Shown in pieces: positions 60,648 to 64,000 of a DNA stretch of 64,000 nucleotides. The notes below the pieces were generated by a model. That model saw nothing but the letters and a program-made list of their open reading frames with translations. It searched no databases and had not been told where the DNA came from. Made by a program: the position numbers and the translations under genes. Source of the stretch: Escarpia spicata (lineage: Eukaryota > Annelida > Polychaeta > Sabellida > Siboglinidae). How positions within the stretch are numbered: position 1 is the first letter of the stretch; each line of letters opens with the position of its first letter. The stretch covers positions 20,931,853-20,995,852 of the forward strand of contig OZ023213.1 in NCBI GenBank assembly GCA_963995525.1. Direction: 5' to 3'.

Positions 60648-61283
60648 ATGGGCGGACCGTTGTTGAAGCATCCGTTTACGTGTATAGTATCAGGTCCTAC
60701 GGGGTGCGGTAAGACGACATTCGTCGACCGTTTGATACGACACGCTATGATCGATCCGCCGCCCGAGAAAATCCTGTGGTGCTACGGGCAGTGGCAGACC
60801 GCCTACGCGTCTATGTCTCCGAAAATAGAGTTCTTAGACGGCCTGCCGGCTACGACACGCTTAGACGGAAAAAAGAGGACTCTATTAGTACTCGAAGACC
60901 TCATGGAGGAGACCGATAGCGGGGTGACGGAACTATTTACTAAAAAAAGTAATCTTTGTAATACGTCGGTCGTGCAACTCCGACAGAACATGTTTCCGAA
61001 AGGGAAAGAAAACCGCACAATCAGCCTGAACGCCCAATAGTTAGCGCTATTCAAGGACCCCAGAGACGCCGGTCAAGTAGGTCACCTAGCGAAACAGATG
61101 TACCCGGGAAAGGTTAACTACATGATAGAGGCTTTCAAAGACGCGACGTTGGCGGCGTACGGCTATCTCTTCGTGGATCTGAAACAGGAAACGGAAGAGT
61201 ACATGCGCCTGCGTACGTGTATATTTCCGGAAGACCCCCTTCAGTACGTCTACGTACGGAAGGGTGGCGGTGGTCGACTATAA
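60648..61283 (+). pseudogene. Maverick packaging ATPase (FtsK/HerA type), one in-frame stop
   Basis: 211 codons in one frame with a single TAG at 61038-61040 (codon 131). The N-terminus leads directly to Walker A GPTGCGKTT (residues 16-24). Walker B is TLLVLEDLM (78-86). An SxVQLRQNMFPKGKENRTIS stretch follows, and after the stop FKDPRDAGQVGHLAKQMYPG...AYGYLFVDLKQ. This is the standard Maverick/adintovirus A32-like DNA-packaging ATPase, which powers loading of genomes into capsids. The TAG replaces an aromatic codon in family alignments and no other lesion is visible. ATG 60648 is chosen because it places Walker A at the usual distance. A GTG two codons earlier is less likely. Confidence 0.85.
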
Positions 61284-61345
61284 GTAGAGAGCAGCCGCCG
61301 TCGAGCACGCCACGATCACGTGTGCTGAGTAGCCTGGACAGGGAC

Positions 61346-61984
61346 ATGAAGGACATTCTAGAGCGGTCGGATTTATCCGATCGCGATAAGGTGGCGTCGT
61401 ACAATCAACTGCTGAGTCGCTACAACACGATACAGGCGGCTCGAGCGGCGCAACCGGTACGCGTGTCGATGGTCAACGCCGACGGCTCGATACCACCACC
61501 ACCACCTCCACCCGCGGCAGCAGCAGCGGCGGCGGCGCCACCGCCATCGTCGGAGGCTATAGAGCGCGAAATCGTAGCCAGCATGCCGAAAACGCTGAAA
61601 GGGAAGGCGGGTCTGCTTATCGCGAAAATGAAAGCCGATCCGTTGTGTCGATGGAACGACCGCGGCGAATTCGTGTACGACGGTAAAACGATCGTGGGGA
61701 GTAACATGGTCGATCTAGTGAACGATCTCATGCGAACGAGAACGAAGATGACACAACCCCTAGGATGGCGAGAGTTCGGGTTGCGTATGAAGGGTATAAA
61801 CATTCCTATGGAGTTCGTAGGCAATCCGCACTATCGGGAGTACATGAAGGAGCGGCGGCGGCGGCAAAGAGAAGAGGATGTGGGGGAGGAGTTGACCAGT
61901 TCATCGGGGAAGCCGGAGCGAAGACGACGTGGGTCTAGAAAACAACGAGCGTTGGACGTCGTGAGGTGGGAAAAATCGGCGTGA
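61346..61984 (+). CDS. Conserved Maverick-type protein, function unknown
   Basis: 212 residues from the first ATG. The N-terminal helix is MKDILERSDLSDRDKVASYN, then QLLSRYN. A Pro/Ala low-complexity hinge (PPPPPPP AAAAAAAA PPP) follows, then a C-terminal domain: WNDRGEFVYDGKTIVGSNMV, DLVNDLMRTRT, GWREFGL, and INIPMEFVGNPHYREYM. A Lys/Arg-rich tail ends it. The C-terminal domain resembles a conserved protein found beside the ATPase in Mavericks and related genomes, likely structural or core (inference). Family-like text (SSLDRD) continues upstream of the ATG in frame, so the true start may be lost or non-ATG. The reading frame overlaps nothing downstream and ends 2 bp before the next ATG. Confidence 0.65.
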   Translation: MKDILERSDLSDRDKVASYNQLLSRYNTIQAARAAQPVRVSMVNADGSIPPPPPPPAAAAAAAAPPPSSEAIEREIVASMPKTLKGKAGLLIAKMKADPLCRWNDRGEFVYDGKTIVGSNMVDLVNDLMRTRTKMTQPLGWREFGLRMKGINIPMEFVGNPHYREYMKERRRRQREEDVGEELTSSSGKPERRRRGSRKQRALDVVRWEKSA

Positions 61985-61986
61985 CG

Positions 61987-62175
61987 ATGCCATCACAACG
62001 AACGATAACGGCCATCATCGTCAGCCTCGTCATCGCGGTTATCGCTCTCTATATGTGTATAATAGTAGTCGTTCAATTGTCATCGTCGTCGTCGTCATCA
62101 TGGTGTTCGGGTGGAGTCGTCGTCGTCTTCCAAAACGAAAGCTTCGACAACGAAACGACGACGACGACGAACTGA
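61987..62175 (+). CDS. Small single-span membrane protein
   Basis: 62 residues. A short polar N-terminus is followed by a strongly hydrophobic segment (TAIIVSLVIAVIALYMCIIV, residues about 8-27), then a Ser-rich and Thr-rich tail. It starts 2 bp after the previous stop and overlaps the integrase start at 62100 in another frame. Small membrane proteins of this kind are common in Mavericks/adintoviruses, but the sequence is not recognised and may be a chance frame. Confidence 0.4.
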   Translation: MPSQRTITAIIVSLVIAVIALYMCIIVVVQLSSSSSSSWCSGGVVVVFQNESFDNETTTTTN

Positions 62176-63236
62176 ATGAACTCTACTTCGATCCGAAACG
62201 TGCGGGTAGTTACGGAGGCGTCGACGCGTTGCACCGGGCGTCGAAGGGGGGACGACGACGACCGGCCGTCGAGAAGTGGCTAGCGGAGCAGGACGCCTAT
62301 ACCCTACACAAACCGGTTAAACGACGTTTCAAACGACGTTGCGTCATCGTGGGCGGTCGAAACCACCAGTGGCAAGCCGATCTGGTCGACTTGACTAGTC
62401 TGAAAAAACACAATGACGGTATAACATTCCTATTGACGGTAATCGACGTGTTTTCGAAGTGGGCGTGGTGCGTTCCGTTGAAGAGTAAGTCCGGCACGTC
62501 GCTCGTCGCGGCCTTCGAGCGTCTTCTGAGCGGCGCGCAGTCGCCACCGAACGCGCTGCAGACCGATAAGGGGACCGAGTTTCTGAACCGACCCCTGCAA
62601 ACGTTCCTACAGGAGCGCGGCGTTCATCATTTCGTGACGCATAACGAGGAGACTAAAGCGAGCGTCGTGGAACGCTTGAATAGGACTTTGAAGACGCGCA
62701 TGTTGCGCTATTTTACGAAACACGAGACGCTGCGCTACGTAGAAGCGTTACCGGATCTCGTGCATTCGTACAACAACCCCTACCACCGCAGCATCGGTAG
62801 GACGCCGGCGAGCGTCGGCGCGACGAATCAGGAGGCCGTATGGCAACGCCTGTACGGTGGCGACGGAGGCGGCCGGCGGAAAAAAACGAAACTGCGCGAG
62901 GGAGATCGCGTGCATCTCAGTAAGACGAGGGGTCCGTTCAAAAAAGGATACATGGCTAACTGGAGCGAGGAGCTATTCACCGTCGTAGAGGCGCATCCGT
63001 CCGAGCCTCCCGTTTATCGCCTGAAGAACGACGCCGGGACGCCGGTAGAGGGCACCTTCTACGAACAGGAAGTACAACGCGTTGTCGTTCCGAAAGATAA
63101 ACTGTATCGCGTGGAGGAGGTTCTGCAGCGTCGTCGTCGTCGGCGCGGCGGCGGGTCGGAGGCGCTCGTAAAATGGAGCGGTTATCCGGCCTCCTTCAAC
63201 AGTTGGATCGACGCCGCGTTGCTCGTGGACCTATAA
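62100..63236 (+). CDS. Maverick-type DDE integrase with C-terminal chromodomain, intact
   Basis: 378 residues. An Arg-rich N-terminus and acidic NDDDDELNELYFDP leads to SYGGVDALHRASKG and WLAEQDAYTLHKPV, the N-terminal helical region of cellular-type integrases. The rve core carries D94 (WQADLVDL), D156 (LQTDKGTEF) and E191 (KASVVERLNRT), the complete catalytic triad with close to the usual D-E spacing. VHSYNNPYHRSIGRTP follows, then an SH3-like part (LREGDRVHL...KGYMANWSEELF). A chromodomain (about 337-376: YRVEEVL...EALVKWSGYPASFNSWID) closes it. It cuts and joins element ends into host DNA, and the chromodomain may steer it to histone marks. ATG 62100 was chosen as the first Met before conserved text. 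Confidence 0.93.
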   Translation: MVFGWSRRRLPKRKLRQRNDDDDELNELYFDPKRAGSYGGVDALHRASKGGRRRPAVEKWLAEQDAYTLHKPVKRRFKRRCVIVGGRNHQWQADLVDLTSLKKHNDGITFLLTVIDVFSKWAWCVPLKSKSGTSLVAAFERLLSGAQSPPNALQTDKGTEFLNRPLQTFLQERGVHHFVTHNEETKASVVERLNRTLKTRMLRYFTKHETLRYVEALPDLVHSYNNPYHRSIGRTPASVGATNQEAVWQRLYGGDGGGRRKKTKLREGDRVHLSKTRGPFKKGYMANWSEELFTVVEAHPSEPPVYRLKNDAGTPVEGTFYEQEVQRVVVPKDKLYRVEEVLQRRRRRRGGGSEALVKWSGYPASFNSWIDAALLVDL

Positions 63237-63249
63237 TAGCGCGGCGGTC

Positions 63250-63519
63250 ATGACGAGTCGTTGGACTCGCCACCAGGGATGCTGGCGACTGCACGAGGCG
63301 GGTTTATGCGACGGAACGTCGTTCCTCCCGTATAAGGGGCCCTGCTGTATCGACAGACCTCAGTGGCGCGACGATGATCGACGAGGCGACGAGGCACGGC
63401 GACGATACCTCTTCAGGCGAGCCGACGAAAACTACCAGCGAGGACTGCGTCGACGCCGCCGCCGAGCACTCCGTCGAAACCGACGTCCACGAACCCGTTC
63501 CATGGCGGCTCTGCGGTAA
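63250..63519 (+). CDS. Small overlapping ORF, Cys then Arg-rich
   Basis: 89 residues starting 13 bp after the integrase stop. The N-terminal part has Cys/Gly text (HQGCWRLHEAGLCDGTSFLP, then YKGPCC), and the C-terminal part is Arg-rich and overlaps the next gene in another frame. Only the first 40 residues lie outside the overlap. It could be a real small Maverick protein or a shadow. The Arg-rich part is what a GC-rich shadow would give. Confidence 0.3.
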   Translation: MTSRWTRHQGCWRLHEAGLCDGTSFLPYKGPCCIDRPQWRDDDRRGDEARRRYLFRRADENYQRGLRRRRRRALRRNRRPRTRSMAALR

Positions 63520-63727
63520 CGAATGTCCTAAGGCCGAAATCGTATTCATCTGTCAGGTCATCGTCCTGTACTTCGTCATCGCCGTTAGTATATACAATCT
63601 GACGCGGGGTCAAGGCGACTCCAACCTGTGGACGGCGCTGTTGAGCAGCTGTCTCGGTTACCTGCTCCCGAGTCCGTCTATGAGCGGCGGCGGTCGACGA
63701 CGAAGCGGTGATGGCGGTATCGTCTGA
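63374..63727 (+). CDS. Maverick-type small membrane protein
   Basis: 117 residues. An acidic/Thr-rich N-terminal half is followed by WRLCGNECPKAEIVFICQVI, then VLYFVIAVSIYNL (one membrane span, residues about 56-76), then NLWTALLSSCLGYLLPSP and a basic tail. The 'ECPkxEIVFxCQvi...NLW.aLLSSxLGYLLPxP' block matches a small membrane protein seen repeatedly in animal Mavericks. Role in the virion or host membrane is inferred. The stop overlaps the next ATG by 17 bp. Confidence 0.7.
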   Translation: MIDEATRHGDDTSSGEPTKTTSEDCVDAAAEHSVETDVHEPVPWRLCGNECPKAEIVFICQVIVLYFVIAVSIYNLTRGQGDSNLWTALLSSCLGYLLPSPSMSGGGRRRSGDGGIV

Positions 63728-64000
63728 CTTTTACCTAACGCTACCGAGCAACGCGTCTATGAAGCGGTACCCCGAAAATACGTTGACGCACTACATCACG
63801 ACGCTGCCGCAACGTTTCGACCTGTCGGGCGGCGAATGGGAATGCGGACTGGTGACGCTACAGTACCCGCACACGTGGTACAACGTGAGAGAGGAGGACG
63901 CCACCTTCTACCTGTCGGCCCCGCTAGGCGATCCGGGTGTTTACACGACCGTAGACGGTATCGAGATATACCGACAGGGTACGATTACTCACGGTTTCTA
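63711..64000 (+). CDS. Maverick-type virion protein, N-terminus only
   Basis: An ATG at 63711 opens a frame with no stop to the window end (96 codons plus two bases). It begins with SSDFYLTLPSNASMKRYPEN, then HYITTLPQRFDLSGGEWECG and VTLQYPHTWYNV. 'FYLTLPSNxSxxxYPxNT...LpxpidLxGxWEvgLxxixYPxTWyN' is a well-conserved opening of a protein present in most animal Mavericks, thought to be a structural (minor capsid-type) component. The product is incomplete here only because the window ends. Confidence 0.8.
   Translation, partial: MAVSSDFYLTLPSNASMKRYPENTLTHYITTLPQRFDLSGGEWECGLVTLQYPHTWYNVREEDATFYLSAPLGDPGVYTTVDGIEIYRQGTITHGF

Larger units (their letters stand above)
59720..64000 (+). mobile_element. 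Maverick/Polinton-type (adintovirus-like) element, left part
   Basis: A compact plus-strand gene array with GC-rich composition unlike its surroundings. It holds a packaging ATPase, a conserved Maverick protein, small membrane proteins, a chromodomain integrase and the beginning of a virion-type protein. The ATPase plus cellular-type integrase combination defines Mavericks/Polintons. The left boundary is inferred between the last LINE text (about 59690) and the iterated repeats (from 59824). Inverted terminal repeat and 6-bp target duplication could not be checked because the right end, with PolB, protease and capsid genes, lies beyond the window. Confidence 0.85.

Noticed and set aside
61420..61824. 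134-codon minus-strand frame with poly-Ala and poly-Gly
   Set aside because: Shadow of the Pro/Ala-rich Maverick-type gene on the plus strand.

Overview
The window reads as nuclear DNA of a marine invertebrate, probably a lophotrochozoan such as a mollusc (inference). Exons are short with GT/AG junctions and long AT-rich introns. CA/TG microsatellites are long, and non-LTR, LTR and DNA transposons are dense. There is a single-exon neuropeptide-type GPCR of a kind expanded in lophotrochozoans. No bacterial operon, CRISPR array or rRNA was seen.

Layout. 1-3 kb: two minus-strand exons resembling the N-terminal part of an AIFM3-like protein. 3-16 kb: mostly non-coding, with microsatellites, a 42-bp minisatellite, a perfect-looking palindrome and a decayed Rex1-like LINE. 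16-26 kb: two copies of one non-autonomous DNA transposon family, each with terminal inverted repeats and its own 8-bp target-site duplication; the second copy carries a nested CR1 fragment. Between them lies a broken multi-exon P2X7-C-terminal-like gene. 27-28.5 kb: a LINE fragment spanning an ORF1/ORF2 junction. 32.3-36.7 kb: a complete but decayed Ty3/gypsy element with 179-bp LTRs and a 5-bp target-site duplication. It ends 216 bp before the GPCR (36.96-38.09 kb), which has one in-frame stop. 42.5-44.9 kb: a minus-strand cysteine-rich multi-exon gene. 46.0-47.2 kb: a two-exon hAT-transposase-derived gene. 47.5-48.7 kb: three DEAH-box helicase exons, one carrying a stop, part of which is duplicated near 49.7 kb. 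50.5-54 kb: a LINE with an intact 981-codon EEP-RT frame. 55.6-59.7 kb: nested remains of several LINEs, a hAT element and an unclassified transposon ORF.

From about 59.7 kb to the window end, base composition becomes GC-rich and genes become tightly packed. This is the left part of a Maverick/Polinton-type (adintovirus-like) element. It holds terminal-region iterated repeats, a tRNA-like gene with a T6 terminator, a decayed NADAR-family gene, an FtsK/HerA-type packaging ATPase with one stop, a conserved Maverick-type protein, two small membrane proteins, an intact DDE integrase with a chromodomain, and the start of a virion-type protein that runs off the window. PolB, protease and capsid genes would lie beyond 64000.

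The most unusual content is the NADAR-family gene and tRNA-like gene inside the Maverick-type element, and the unclassified 8-bp-duplication MITE family.
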